Source: Robiginitalea sp. SC105
GTDB taxonomy: Bacteria > Bacteroidota > Bacteroidia > Flavobacteriales > Flavobacteriaceae
Length of the DNA stretch: 64,000 bases
Direction of reading: 5' to 3'
NCBI RefSeq assembly: GCF_014243345.1
Contig: NZ_JACLZF010000002.1
Location: forward strand, 992,001 to 1,056,000
The translations under genes and the position numbers were made by a program. Position 1 is the first letter of the stretch. Every line of letters starts with the position of its first letter. The notes beneath the pieces are model-generated. The model did not search any database, was not told where the DNA came from, and saw nothing but the letters and a program-made list of their open reading frames with translations. Shown in pieces: positions 17,080 through 25,933 of the stretch.

Positions 17080-17466
17080 ATGAATCCTCAATCAAAGCAA
17101 AAAATGGAAATCGTTTCGCAACATTCGCTACGGGAGGACCGGCAGCTCCTCACCATCACCCATCTGACTCAGTTGCTGGGGTACCTGGTCGGCTTTGGCA
17201 GCCTCATTGTGCCGCTGATCATCTGGTTGACCTCCCGCAATACCGTCCTGGACATGGATGCCCACGGGAAGGCGATCATGAACCTGCAGTTGAGCCTGAT
17301 CGTCTATATCATTGTCGGAATCCCTGCCATCCTTTTGCTGGGGCTTGGGATCCTCATCCTGGTGGCCACGGCGGTGCTGGGCTTTGTGATGCCGATAGTC
17401 AATGCGGTCCGGGCCAGCAACGGGGAAGCCCCAAGCCAGTTCCTGACCATCCGGTTTTTTACATAA
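17080..17466 (+). CDS. DUF4870-domain small membrane protein
   Basis: The 128-residue protein has the DUF4870 pattern: LTITHLTQLLGYLVGFGSLIVPLIIW, a short loop with MDAHGKAIMNLQLS, then two hydrophobic helices (IVYIIVGIPAILLLGLGILILV and VLGFVMPIVNAV). Three or four membrane segments are predicted by eye. Function is unknown. An in-frame ATG eight codons later (17104) is an alternative start. It is a single gene followed by a hairpin shared with the converging lipoprotein gene. Confidence 0.82.
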   Translation: MNPQSKQKMEIVSQHSLREDRQLLTITHLTQLLGYLVGFGSLIVPLIIWLTSRNTVLDMDAHGKAIMNLQLSLIVYIIVGIPAILLLGLGILILVATAVLGFVMPIVNAVRASNGEAPSQFLTIRFFT

Positions 17467-17487
17467 ATCATGATCATGTTTTCAATC

Positions 17488-17521
17488 AAAAGGGGGTGAT
17501 CTTTTTAGACCACCCCCTTTT
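17488..17521. terminator. Bidirectional hairpin terminator
   Basis: A perfect 11-bp stem AAAAGGGGGTG/CACCCCCTTTT with a 12-base loop lies between two converging genes and can serve both. Confidence 0.8.
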
Positions 17522-17543
17522 GGCTGAATTTGTATTGGACAAA

Positions 17544-18107
17544 CTAACTATCTATTTTACAGACTGATGCATGTACAATGACATAAACCTCAGGATTGCC
17601 ATCGGTGCTGCCTTCATTCGTGTACTGCCCTGGAGCCGCTGAATACGTTCCATTCTTTTTCATCGGCATAGGCAAATCGCCGGAATAGAAATGGAAATCC
17701 TCCAACTCGTAACCATCTATCAGCATAACATCTCCATACGTCAAACTTCCATCATCATGATAGGTTACATTCACATAGCCCACATAGGTACCCTTTTCCA
17801 TCTGGCATTGGCCAGCCCCTGCAAAGAGGTTGAAGGGTCCTGAACCGGGTTCTGGAAGTCGAACGGACCATCCCCAGTTGTTGCTGCCGAAATTCCCGAA
17901 GTCGGTAAAGCATGAATTGAATTCCGCACAATCACAGATCCGGCCATAAGCGGTTTCGCATCCGTTGTCATCTTCTTCTTTATCTGAATTTACTCTGGTC
18001 TTACCATCAACGGCAAAGAGGTTCTCCTCTGAAATGGGTTCTGTTTCACAGGAGGCTAACGAGAAAAGGAGCGTGAAGGCCGCCGCTCCGAGAATTAATT
18101 TTTTCAT
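17544..18107 (-). CDS. Hypothetical lipoprotein, cysteine-rich
   Basis: I do not recognise this 187-residue protein. It begins with a lipoprotein signal (KKLILGAAAFTLLFSLASC, lipid attachment Cys20). The mature part has an acidic linker (DKEEDDNGC), then paired cysteines in CETAYGRICDCAEFNSC, an aromatic/glycine-rich middle and a last CKIDS. Base composition is less GC-rich than its neighbours, with more AT at third positions, which would fit recent acquisition, but no mobile element is nearby. Likely surface or periplasm-facing; function unknown. Confidence 0.7.
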   Translation of the reverse strand: MKKLILGAAAFTLLFSLASCETEPISEENLFAVDGKTRVNSDKEEDDNGCETAYGRICDCAEFNSCFTDFGNFGSNNWGWSVRLPEPGSGPFNLFAGAGQCQMEKGTYVGYVNVTYHDDGSLTYGDVMLIDGYELEDFHFYSGDLPMPMKKNGTYSAAPGQYTNEGSTDGNPEVYVIVHASVCKIDS

Positions 18108-18251
18108 AATTGGGGTTGTGTTTTGATTAACAGTTAAAATTACCCAATTAATCCATTAAATTTTAATAATGTCGATCAACTTTATGCATTGACCGACATA
18201 CGGCTAAAAGAGTTGTCCAACCCCTGGTATTCGAAATTAATTATTTGAATA

Positions 18252-19370
18252 TCAGGAATTAAGCATCACCGGCATCACGAGCATGGTAATGGATTCCCCG
18301 TCGTCCAGGCCGTCGGCCGGGGTCAGGATACCGGCGCGGTTTGGCAGGCTCAATTCAAGGGAGATATCGTCCGAATCGAGGTTGCCCAGCATTTCCACGA
18401 GGAAGCGGGAATTAAAGCCGATCTGCATGTCGTCCCCCTGGTAGGAACAGGTAAGCCGTTCTTCCGCCTTGTTGCTGTAATCCACATCCTCTGCAGAAAT
18501 ATTCAGCTCGGCCCCGGCGATCTTCAGTCGGATCTGGTGGGTTGTTTTGTTCGAGAAAATGGAGACGCGGCGGACGGAGCTCAGGAGCTGCCCCCGCTGA
18601 ATGACCAGTTTGTTGGGGTTTTCCTTGGGGATCACCGCTTCGTAGTTCGGGTATTTCCCGTCGATCAGGCGGCATACCAGTACGGTCTTGGCGAACAGGA
18701 ATTTCGCATTGCTGTCATTGTAGGCAACGGTCACGGATTCCTCGCTGCCTGCCAGGATCCCCTTCAGCAGGTTCAGTGGCTTTTTGGGCATGATGAATTC
18801 CGCAACCTCAGAGGCCTGGACGTCCGTCCTTTGGTATTTAACCAGTTTATGGGCATCCGTGGCAACAAAGGTGAGGCCCTCGGGCGAAAACTGGAAGAAT
18901 ACCCCGCTCATCACGGGCCGCAAATCGTCATTCCCGGCGGCAAAAAGGGTCTTGTCGATGGCCGTGGCCAGGATATCCCCCATGATCTCGGTCTTGCTCG
19001 GGTCGGGTAGCTCAACAGCCTTTGGAAATTCGGCCCCGTCTGCGTACGCCAGGGCGTATTTGCCGTGGCTCGAACTGATTTCCACCGTATTGTTGTCTTC
19101 CACCACGAAGGTCAGCGGCTGTTCCGGGAAGGTTTTGAGGGTATCCAGCAGCAAACGGGCGGGAACGGCAATGGCCCCCTTATCCTCCGAATCCACTTCG
19201 AGTTCGGAGCTCATGGTGGTCTCCAGGTCAGAAGCGGAAACAGTGAGTTTGCCCTTGTCCAGGTCAAAAAGGAAATTATCGAGTATGGGCAGCGTATTGC
19301 TGTTGCTGATTACGCCCCCGAGAACCTGGAGCTGCTTCAGTAAATACGTGCTTGAAACTATAAATTTCAT
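18252..19370 (-). CDS. dnaN: DNA polymerase III beta subunit (sliding clamp)
   Basis: The 372-residue protein is full-length DnaN, the ring that tethers DNA polymerase III to its template. It shows the three-domain clamp pattern: KFIVSSTYLLKQLQVLGGVI at the N-terminus, FVATDAHKLVKY in the middle, and the C-terminal ITMLVMPVMLN, a variant of the usual MPMR end. It is not next to dnaA or the origin here; it lies 110 bases downstream of gldG with its own likely promoter boxes. Confidence 0.96.
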   Translation of the reverse strand: MKFIVSSTYLLKQLQVLGGVISNSNTLPILDNFLFDLDKGKLTVSASDLETTMSSELEVDSEDKGAIAVPARLLLDTLKTFPEQPLTFVVEDNNTVEISSSHGKYALAYADGAEFPKAVELPDPSKTEIMGDILATAIDKTLFAAGNDDLRPVMSGVFFQFSPEGLTFVATDAHKLVKYQRTDVQASEVAEFIMPKKPLNLLKGILAGSEESVTVAYNDSNAKFLFAKTVLVCRLIDGKYPNYEAVIPKENPNKLVIQRGQLLSSVRRVSIFSNKTTHQIRLKIAGAELNISAEDVDYSNKAEERLTCSYQGDDMQIGFNSRFLVEMLGNLDSDDISLELSLPNRAGILTPADGLDDGESITMLVMPVMLNS

Positions 19371-19430
19371 GAATCAAATGCTTTAAAACGCCGGGAATCC
19401 CGGGAGGTTTGGCTATTCTGGGTGTTCTGA

Positions 19431-19438
19431 CAAATATA
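19431..19438 (-). promoter_or_regulatory. Putative -7 box of dnaN
   Basis: The minus strand reads TATATTTG, a full match to TAnnTTTG, about 60 bases before the dnaN start. Confidence 0.5.
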
Positions 19439-19462
19439 TCCCAAATGTAGGTCGAAGGAAAA

Positions 19463-19470
19463 CAAACTTA
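19463..19470 (-). promoter_or_regulatory. Second putative -7 box upstream of dnaN
   Basis: The minus strand reads TAAGTTTG, also matching TAnnTTTG, 25 bases further upstream, so dnaN may have two promoters separate from the gldFG transcript. Confidence 0.35.
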
Positions 19471-19480
19471 TTAACAGGAA

Positions 19481-21148
19481 TCAGCGGAATCTGCGCCTCC
19501 GCACCAGGCCGAACAAGCCGCCTGCCACCAGTAATAGCAGTACCGGAAGCCCGATATTCAGGAGTTGCCATCGGGTTTTGCTTTCAGCGGCTTTTTGGGG
19601 GTCCAGCAGGGGGATGGCCACCTGCTTGTTGCGGATGTTTATAAGTCCGTCGTCTTCCAGGAGGTAATTCACCGCATTGACCAGGAATTCCTTGTTCCCG
19701 TAAAAATTGTTCGTCCATTGGTCGTACCCCAGTTCCAGCGGGCGTCCGTTTTGCAATTGGTTGGTGGCCAGGTCGCCGTCTGCGACAACGATCATCCGGT
19801 TTTCGGGTCCCTGCTCCCGGTATCCCGTTAATTCCACAGGGCGGATACGGTTCCGGTAGGCCGAGGTAAAGTCGCCTTCCACCAGTACGGCGAGCGGGAA
19901 ATTCCCCGGGGCAAAGCGCTCGGGGTTGGGCGCCTCCCGCACGATATCCAGGCTGATGAGCTTCGGGGTGCCCTCTGCCCGGGAACGGGGGGATGACTGG
20001 TACAGGACGGTTTTGCGATAGGCGTTTTCCAGGGTATCGATGGAACTGGCAAACTGCATCCGCAGGGCTTCCAGATTCATGTTGATAGGGTGGTCATCCC
20101 GCGAGAACACCATGGGGTGGTAAATCCAGGGTACCGGGTTGTATTCGGAACCGGAACCGCTGCCGGTCGCAAGTACGATCTGGGTGCAATACATGTCGGC
20201 AACCAGGTCTGCGTTGACCCGGATCCCATAGCGGAAGAGCAGGTCATCCAGGTTCAGGTCGCGCGCGATGGCGACTCCCTGTCCGTCCTCATTCTGCAGG
20301 CTGTCCAATTGCATTGCCACGGGGTCTATCAGCCAAAGGGTACGGCCGCCGCCCACCATGTACTGGTCCAGCACCAGTTTTTCCGCTTCGGTAAAGGGCT
20401 CCGTGGGCTTTACAATGAGGGCTGCCTGGAATTTTTGCAGGTCGCTGAGCGTCCCGGAAGGGTCGGAGGCAACCGAATCCAGCGTAAAGGGGGCGATGCG
20501 GTAGTAGCTGCCCAGGGCCCCCAGCAGGTCCGCCAGGCGGTTGTCCGGCAATTCCCCGTTCCCTTTGAGGACAGCCAGTTGCCTGGGCTGGGTGGTGCCC
20601 AGTTTGGCAAAGGCATCGGCAAAGGCGTATTCCAGGTTCTGAATGGACCGGTTGACGCGGTCCTGGGTACTTGCTCCCAATTGATTTCGGAGGAGGGCAA
20701 CCTTCTCGGACCGCTCCCCGAAGTTGACAACGGCCCAAGGGAAGACGACTTCCTGGGAAACCCGGCCGTTTTCCTCCGTGGTCACGCTCGCCGGTTTGAG
20801 GCCGAACTGTTGGAGTTGGTCCAATATTTCCGGACCGGCATCGCCCCCCTCAAGGGGATCGACAAAATCAAAGCGCAGCCCCGGGTTTTTGGAGGCAAAT
20901 TGTTCCAGGAGCAATCCGGTTTCCCGCCTGAGGCGCACGAATTCAGGCGGCAGATCCCCATCGAGCAGGATATCGATGACGACGGTTCCTTCCAGGCCGC
21001 TTACAGCCGCCACGCTTTCCGGGGCCAGGGTAAACCTGCCGTCTTCGGTCAGGTCCCACCGGGTAAAGGCCAGGCTGGCCGCCAGGTTGAGCAGGATCAG
21101 CAGAGCAAGGCCGATCAGGGCACTGCGTAGCAGGTTTGGCTTCTTCAT
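19481..21148 (-). CDS. gldG: Gliding motility ABC transporter auxiliary protein GldG
   Basis: GldG is an envelope protein that partners the permease GldF and the ATPase GldA in a transporter linked to gliding motility in Flavobacterium. The 555-residue protein has an N-terminal membrane helix (LIGLALLILLNLAASLAF), a long GldG/ABC-type-uptake domain beginning FTLAPESVAAVSGL, and a C-terminal helix (LPVLLLLVAGGLFGLV) followed by a basic tail RRRRFR. Its start overlaps the end of gldF by four bases. gldA is not in the window. Confidence 0.94.
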   Translation of the reverse strand: MKKPNLLRSALIGLALLILLNLAASLAFTRWDLTEDGRFTLAPESVAAVSGLEGTVVIDILLDGDLPPEFVRLRRETGLLLEQFASKNPGLRFDFVDPLEGGDAGPEILDQLQQFGLKPASVTTEENGRVSQEVVFPWAVVNFGERSEKVALLRNQLGASTQDRVNRSIQNLEYAFADAFAKLGTTQPRQLAVLKGNGELPDNRLADLLGALGSYYRIAPFTLDSVASDPSGTLSDLQKFQAALIVKPTEPFTEAEKLVLDQYMVGGGRTLWLIDPVAMQLDSLQNEDGQGVAIARDLNLDDLLFRYGIRVNADLVADMYCTQIVLATGSGSGSEYNPVPWIYHPMVFSRDDHPINMNLEALRMQFASSIDTLENAYRKTVLYQSSPRSRAEGTPKLISLDIVREAPNPERFAPGNFPLAVLVEGDFTSAYRNRIRPVELTGYREQGPENRMIVVADGDLATNQLQNGRPLELGYDQWTNNFYGNKEFLVNAVNYLLEDDGLINIRNKQVAIPLLDPQKAAESKTRWQLLNIGLPVLLLLVAGGLFGLVRRRRFR

Positions 21149-21876
21149 TGGCGGTATAGCTTTAACCGGCTGGCCGCCAGGAAGAGGAAGAATGCAGTAA
21201 GCCCGATAAAATAGATGAGGTCCCGGCTGTCCAGGATGCCCTGGCCGATTGTTTCATAATGGGCCCGGGCCCCCAGTTCCCTAACAAAAAGTGCCATATC
21301 CCCATCAAGGATGAGCGTAGCCAGGCTTTCGGGCCCCTGGTATAGCAGGAAACAGGCCACCACCGACAGCATAAAAGCTACAATCTGGTTGTCCGTCAGG
21401 CTGGAGGCAAACAAGCTGACGGCTGCGTAAACGCACATCAACAGGGCCAGGCCAATATAGGAACCCCAAACAAGCCCGGAGTCCAGGTTGCCCGCTGTGG
21501 CTCCGAGGTCATGGATGGCCCATACGTACAGGAGGGTGGGGAGGAGGGTGGCCCCGATAAGGGCGCAGACCCCCAAGAATTTTCCCAGGACCAGTTGGTT
21601 CAACGGAATGGGTTTGCTCAGGAGCAATTCCAGGGTGCCCAGTTTCCGCTCTTCGGCAAAGGTTTTCATGCAAACCGCCGGGATCAGCAACAAGAACACC
21701 CAGGGGACCAGCAAAAAAAACAGGCTCAGGTCGGCAAAGCCGTAATCGATGATGTTGTAGGGCCCTCGGAATACCCAGAGGAAGAGGCCAGTGAGCACGA
21801 GGAAAATCCCCGCCACCAGGTAGCCAACCGGGGAGGAAAAAAAGGAAGAAAACTCTTTTCTGAAGATCGCGAACAT
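21145..21876 (-). CDS. gldF: Gliding motility ABC transporter permease GldF
   Basis: GldF is the ABC-2-type permease of the GldAFG transporter. I start it at the ATG at 21876, giving FAIFRKEFSSFFSSPVGYLVAG, the expected beginning of this family; the frame opens 14 codons earlier and would run into the preceding gene. The protein then has 243 residues and about six membrane helices. TFAEERKLGTLELLLSKPIP is the typical cytoplasmic coupling segment of ABC-2 permeases. It is followed by gldG with a four-base overlap. Confidence 0.94.
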   Translation of the reverse strand: MFAIFRKEFSSFFSSPVGYLVAGIFLVLTGLFLWVFRGPYNIIDYGFADLSLFFLLVPWVFLLLIPAVCMKTFAEERKLGTLELLLSKPIPLNQLVLGKFLGVCALIGATLLPTLLYVWAIHDLGATAGNLDSGLVWGSYIGLALLMCVYAAVSLFASSLTDNQIVAFMLSVVACFLLYQGPESLATLILDGDMALFVRELGARAHYETIGQGILDSRDLIYFIGLTAFFLFLAASRLKLYRQ

Positions 21877-21887
21877 TCGCCGGGGGT

Positions 21888-22181
21888 TTAAAGGACAGCG
21901 TGTTTCTGCAAACTCCATGCCCTGGGCTTGTCTGCAAATAGTTTTCGTGTTTCACTCCATACCTGATGGAAGAAATCCGAGGCCCGGTAATTTTCCAGAT
22001 CCTCTCCGGTTTCCCAGATGCTGTATGTGAAAAACACATTGGGGTGGTTCATATCTCGGTATAGTTCCAGGTGCCTGCAACCCTTGGTTGCGCGGATCCT
22101 TTCGGAGGATGCTTTGAAAATACGCTCAAAACTAGCAATATTTTCGGTTTTGAAGGTCATTTGCACGATTCGCGTCAGCAT
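21888..22181 (-). CDS. Small ABM-fold protein (putative quinol monooxygenase family)
   Basis: The 97-residue protein has the dimeric ferredoxin-like layout of antibiotic-biosynthesis-monooxygenase (ABM) proteins: TRIVQMTFKTENIASFERIF, then GCRHLELYRDMNHPNVFFTYSIWE, ending with a helix. Related proteins are heme-, quinol- or small-aromatic-handling, but the substrate cannot be read from sequence. Its ATG follows the TGA of the SAM hydrolase gene with no gap, and it lies 11 bases upstream of gldF, so it belongs to that transcript. Confidence 0.8.
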   Translation of the reverse strand: MLTRIVQMTFKTENIASFERIFKASSERIRATKGCRHLELYRDMNHPNVFFTYSIWETGEDLENYRASDFFHQVWSETRKLFADKPRAWSLQKHAVL

Positions 22182-23012
22182 TCAGTGAAAATTGATTAAA
22201 ACGGTATCCCGGTAGTCGAGGCCCAGGAGGGTTGCAGCACCCCCAACCGTGTTCAGGTTGCTTTTGTAAATGGCCAGTTCCAGGTAGCCCGACGAATTGA
22301 ACAGGGCGACCAGGTCACCCGGGCCACGCCTTTGGGACCTTTCCAGGTCAAAATTGATAAAGCCGCTGTAGCGGTCATAGATGGCGCTGACCTTTTGGTT
22401 GCGCGCTTCCAGCGTAAACTTACGGCCCTTCCGGTAGGCATCAAAAAGCCCCCGCTCAATATTGGTCACCACATTGCCGTAATTGTCGAGGTAAATGACG
22501 CTCCCGATGATCGTGTCTCCGTCATTGGCCACCCGGGGTGCGAATTCCTTGTAATGGCGCAGCCGGGCGAAGGGTTTCCCGATCACCTCGAGGGTCCCGC
22601 CACGCGCCAGGTGGCATGCGGCCGGCACAAAAACACTCAGTACCGGGAAGGCATCCTGCACGGACCCGGGCAGACTGATTTCCACTACCTTTTCTGGCTT
22701 CACCTCCTCTACGATCAGGCTGACCACCCCGTTGTCGGCAGTTATAAAATAGTGCCCGTCCACCTTGACTGCCAGGTGGGTGTTTTCAGGTGTTCGTTCT
22801 GAATCCACGCCCACGATGTGGATGGTGCCTTCCGGGAACGCCTTGTAGGCGTTCTTGAGGAGGTAGGCGCACTCCTGTATGTGAAAGGGATTGACCTGGT
22901 GGGATATATCCACGATAACAGCCTCCCTGAGCTCCTTATAGATGGTTCCTTTGATAGTCCCTACAAAATGGTCTTTCAGGCCAAAATCTGTAGTCAGGGT
23001 TATGATTGGCAT
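22182..23012 (-). CDS. S-adenosylmethionine hydrolase (DUF62/SAM hydroxide adenosyltransferase family)
   Basis: The 276-residue protein matches the SAM hydroxide adenosyltransferase family, which cleaves SAM with water to adenosine and methionine; relatives are the fluorinase and chlorinase. It shows the N-terminal TLTTDFGLKDHFVGTIKG, the VDISHQVNPFHIQECAYLL segment, ADNGVVSLI and the C-terminal barrel with DNYGNVVTNI. The water-activating pattern of hydrolases is expected here. It is the first gene of a unit with the ABM protein, gldF and gldG, divergent from phoH. Confidence 0.9.
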   Translation of the reverse strand: MPIITLTTDFGLKDHFVGTIKGTIYKELREAVIVDISHQVNPFHIQECAYLLKNAYKAFPEGTIHIVGVDSERTPENTHLAVKVDGHYFITADNGVVSLIVEEVKPEKVVEISLPGSVQDAFPVLSVFVPAACHLARGGTLEVIGKPFARLRHYKEFAPRVANDGDTIIGSVIYLDNYGNVVTNIERGLFDAYRKGRKFTLEARNQKVSAIYDRYSGFINFDLERSQRRGPGDLVALFNSSGYLELAIYKSNLNTVGGAATLLGLDYRDTVLINFH

Positions 23013-23058
23013 CCGGTGCTGTTGATATTTTTTTTAGCAGTCCAAACTGAATTTTACG

Positions 23059-23066
23059 TAAGTTTG
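23059..23066 (+). promoter_or_regulatory. Putative -7 box of phoH-purC
   Basis: TAAGTTTG matches TAnnTTTG and lies 72 bases upstream of the phoH start. No convincing -33 TTG. Confidence 0.45.
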
Positions 23067-23137
23067 TCAGACAAAATTAAGCAAAAAAACAGCGGAGGCA
23101 ATCCGTCTTTGCAACCTCATTTTCAAACACCTGCTTT

Positions 23138-24091
23138 TTGAACGAACTCAGCCTGGAACTAACGGATATAAGCCCCAGGGATTTTTTCGGGGAACGGAAT
23201 TCCAATATTGAACTGCTTAAAAAATCCTTTCCGAAACTTAAGATCGTCGCACGCGGCAGCCGCATCAAGGTATATGGGGAGCCCACCCAGCTCGAGGAAT
23301 TCGAGAGGCGCTTCGGCATGCTCACCGAGCACTACACCAAATTCAACAAACTGGACGAAAACGTCATCGAGAGGATCCTCGACAGCAATGATTCCAAGGA
23401 CTACGCATCACCGGAAAACAGCGGGGATGTGCTTGTTCACGGGGTCAATGGCCGCCTGGTAAAGGCACAAACGGTAAACCAGCGCCGCCTGGTGGATGCC
23501 ATGGCCCGTCACGACATGGTCTTTGCCATCGGCCCTGCGGGAACCGGAAAGACCTACACAGGCGTAGCCCTGGCCGTCAAGGCCCTGAAGGAGAAACAGG
23601 TCCGCAGGATCATCCTGACCCGACCTGCGGTGGAGGCAGGGGAAAACCTGGGGTTCCTCCCGGGCGACCTGAAGGAAAAGCTCGACCCGTATATGCAGCC
23701 GCTTTACGATGCGCTGCGGGATATGATCCCCGCGGAACGACTTGCCAAATTCCTGGAAGACGGCACCATACAGATAGCCCCCATGGCCTTTATGCGGGGA
23801 CGCACCCTGGACAATGCGTTCGTCATCCTGGACGAGGCGCAGAATACCACCCATGCCCAGATGAAAATGTTCCTTACCCGTATGGGCAAGAATGCCAAGT
23901 TCCTGCTCACCGGCGACCCCGGGCAGATCGACCTGCCGCGCAGGGTCATATCCGGGTTGAAGGAAGCCCTGCTGATCCTCAAGAACGTCAAGGGGATCCA
24001 GATCATCTACCTGGACGACAAGGACGTGATCCGCCACCAGTTGGTGAAGAAAGTCATCGATGCCTACAAAACCATTGAACACCAGAACTAG
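23138..24091 (+). CDS. PhoH-family ATPase
   Basis: The 317-residue protein has the PhoH P-loop at residues 132-139 (GPAGTGKT) and the Walker B segment [10 protein letters not shown], preceded by a KH-like N-terminal region. The PhoH/YbeZ family is an RNA-associated ATPase implicated in ribosome maturation. The start is a TTG at 23138; it gives the usual family N-terminus and no ATG precedes it in frame. The following purC starts one base after its stop, so the two are co-transcribed. Confidence 0.94.
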   Translation: MNELSLELTDISPRDFFGERNSNIELLKKSFPKLKIVARGSRIKVYGEPTQLEEFERRFGMLTEHYTKFNKLDENVIERILDSNDSKDYASPENSGDVLVHGVNGRLVKAQTVNQRRLVDAMARHDMVFAIGPAGTGKTYTGVALAVKALKEKQVRRIILTRPAVEAGENLGFLPGDLKEKLDPYMQPLYDALRDMIPAERLAKFLEDGTIQIAPMAFMRGRTLDNAFVILDEAQNTTHAQMKMFLTRMGKNAKFLLTGDPGQIDLPRRVISGLKEALLILKNVKGIQIIYLDDKDVIRHQLVKKVIDAYKTIEHQN

Positions 24092-24092
24092 G

Positions 24093-25046
24093 ATGGTACG
24101 CACCCTTACAGATACCGATTTCAGTTTCCCCGGGCAACAACGCGTATATAAGGGAAAGGTCCGGGAGGTGTATTACCTGGAGAACGACCTGCTGGTGATG
24201 ATCGCCACCGACCGCTTGTCGGCCTTTGATGTGGTGATGCCCAGGGGCATCCCCTACAAGGGGCAGATCCTGAACCAGATTGCCACCCGTATGATGGAGG
24301 CCACCCGGGACCTGGTCCCCAACTGGCTGGTGGCCACGCCGGACCCGAACGTGGCCGTAGGCGTGCGGTGCGAGCCGTTTAAGGTGGAAATGGTGATCCG
24401 GGGCTACCTGGCCGGCCATGCGGCACGCGAATACAAGGCCGGGAAACGGGAACTGTGCGGGGTCTCCCTTCCGGAGGGCATGCGGGAAAATGATCCCTTC
24501 CCCGAACCGATCATCACCCCGGCCACCAAAGCCGAAAAGGGTGACCACGATGAAGATATTTCCAAAGCGGGGATCCTTCAGCGCGGGCTGGTAAGTCCGG
24601 AAGATTATGCGATACTCGAAGATTACACGCGAAAATTGTTCAAAAGGGGATCCGAACTCGCTTCCGGGCGGGGGTTGCTTCTGGTGGATACCAAATACGA
24701 ATTCGGCAAAACGCCGGACGGCAGGATCGTATTGATCGACGAGATCCACACCCCGGATTCTTCCCGCTATTTTTATGCCGACGGCTATAAGGCCCGCCAG
24801 GAGCAAGGGCAACCCCAGAAACAACTCTCCAAGGAATTCGTCCGCCAGTGGTTGATCTCCGAGGGGTTCCAGGGGAAACCCGGACAACAGGTACCCCATA
24901 TGACCGACGCGTACATCGAATCGGTTTCCAACCGGTATATTGAGCTATACGAGAACATTACCGGCGCTACCTTTGAGAAAGCCGACACCTCGGATATTCC
25001 CGGCCGGATCCGGCAAAACGTACTTGCCTACTTAAAGGGCCTTTAA
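24093..25046 (+). CDS. purC: SAICAR synthase (phosphoribosylaminoimidazole-succinocarboxamide synthase)
   Basis: PurC couples CAIR with aspartate using ATP in purine synthesis. I start at the ATG at 24093, two bases after the phoH stop, giving 317 residues; an earlier in-frame ATG lies inside phoH. Motifs: [37 protein letters not shown], and [12 protein letters not shown] with [13 protein letters not shown]. The protein is of the longer eukaryote-like class common in Bacteroidota, with a C-terminal extension compared with the E. coli enzyme. Other purine genes are not adjacent. Confidence 0.97.
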   Translation: MVRTLTDTDFSFPGQQRVYKGKVREVYYLENDLLVMIATDRLSAFDVVMPRGIPYKGQILNQIATRMMEATRDLVPNWLVATPDPNVAVGVRCEPFKVEMVIRGYLAGHAAREYKAGKRELCGVSLPEGMRENDPFPEPIITPATKAEKGDHDEDISKAGILQRGLVSPEDYAILEDYTRKLFKRGSELASGRGLLLVDTKYEFGKTPDGRIVLIDEIHTPDSSRYFYADGYKARQEQGQPQKQLSKEFVRQWLISEGFQGKPGQQVPHMTDAYIESVSNRYIELYENITGATFEKADTSDIPGRIRQNVLAYLKGL

Positions 25047-25098
25047 CCTGGAAGGCACCCATGAACCGGCATGGCGGAATCCTTGGGCCTGCAACTAC

Positions 25099-25136
25099 AA
25101 AAAACAGCCGCCAGCGATCGACGATCGGGGCGGCTG
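25099..25136 (-). terminator. Terminator of the exonuclease/DUF294 operon, also serving purC
   Basis: Stem CAGCCGCC/GGCGGCTG (25105-25112 and 25129-25136) encloses two CGATCG palindromes. On the minus strand it is followed by six T. It lies between two converging units. Confidence 0.7.
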
Positions 25137-25255
25137 CCTTATTTGCAGCAACCAACCAGGTACTGCAAGCAACGTAAGATTGGGGATACCTAAAATACAC
25201 AGGCTGGTTGGAATACCGACAAAAGGCATGTTATTTTCGATGAAATACATCGAAT

Positions 25256-25933
25256 TCAATTTCCTGCCCCGGGTTTTCCCAATTTGAGCAGTTGCCGGGT
25301 GGTCAGGGGTCCCTTGCTTGTGAGTTGTTCCAGTATGTGCAGGAAGGCCATCGCGGTGATATAGGCATCCCCCAGGGCTGTATGCCGGTCCTTGCAGGAC
25401 AGGTCGTATTTGCGGGCCAGGTCGTCCAGGGAATACTGGTCTTTTTTGCGGAGCAGCGGGCTTTTGATGAGGCTTTTCCGGTACAGCGTTCCGGTGTCCA
25501 GGAGCGGGTTTCGAAACTTCCCAAGGCCGTGGCGGTCACAGGCATTTTGAATCATGGTGCGGTCAAAGGAGATATGGTGCCCGACTACGGGGGAATCCCC
25601 GATATATTCCAGTATGGACTTCAGTCCCTCCTTCTCGTCCATCCTGGGACTGCTCCCGGTTTTGAGTATCCCGTGTATCGGGACGGAAAGCCGGTCAAAA
25701 TGGTCCTGAGCCAGGAAATACTCCACGCTTTCATTCACGCGGATCCGCCCGCCCAGCAAACGCAGGGCGCCAATACTGAGTATCCGGTCACGGATGGGGT
25801 TCAGGCCCGTCGTTTCCGTATCCAGCACCACAAAGGGCACCTCTTCCAAATCCTCGGGCAGCTTCATGGCAAACCGCCTTTCCGGGCTGAGCCATTCCAG
25901 AATCCTGTCACCTATGTTTGTCAGGCCGCTCAT
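25256..25933 (-). CDS. DEDDh 3'-5' exonuclease (DnaQ/PolC-like)
   Basis: The 225-residue protein has all exonuclease motifs of the DEDDh class: VLDTETTGLNP (Exo I, Asp and Glu), VVGHHISFDRTMI (Exo II) and the RHTALGDAYITA segment (Exo III with the catalytic His and Asp). These enzymes remove 3' nucleotides from DNA or RNA. Its start overlaps the upstream cNMP/CBS/DUF294 gene by four bases, a pairing also seen beside acetate-type symporters in Proteobacteria, so the target may be a nucleotide signal or RNA, not replication proofreading. Confidence 0.9.
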   Translation of the reverse strand: MSGLTNIGDRILEWLSPERRFAMKLPEDLEEVPFVVLDTETTGLNPIRDRILSIGALRLLGGRIRVNESVEYFLAQDHFDRLSVPIHGILKTGSSPRMDEKEGLKSILEYIGDSPVVGHHISFDRTMIQNACDRHGLGKFRNPLLDTGTLYRKSLIKSPLLRKKDQYSLDDLARKYDLSCKDRHTALGDAYITAMAFLHILEQLTSKGPLTTRQLLKLGKPGAGN

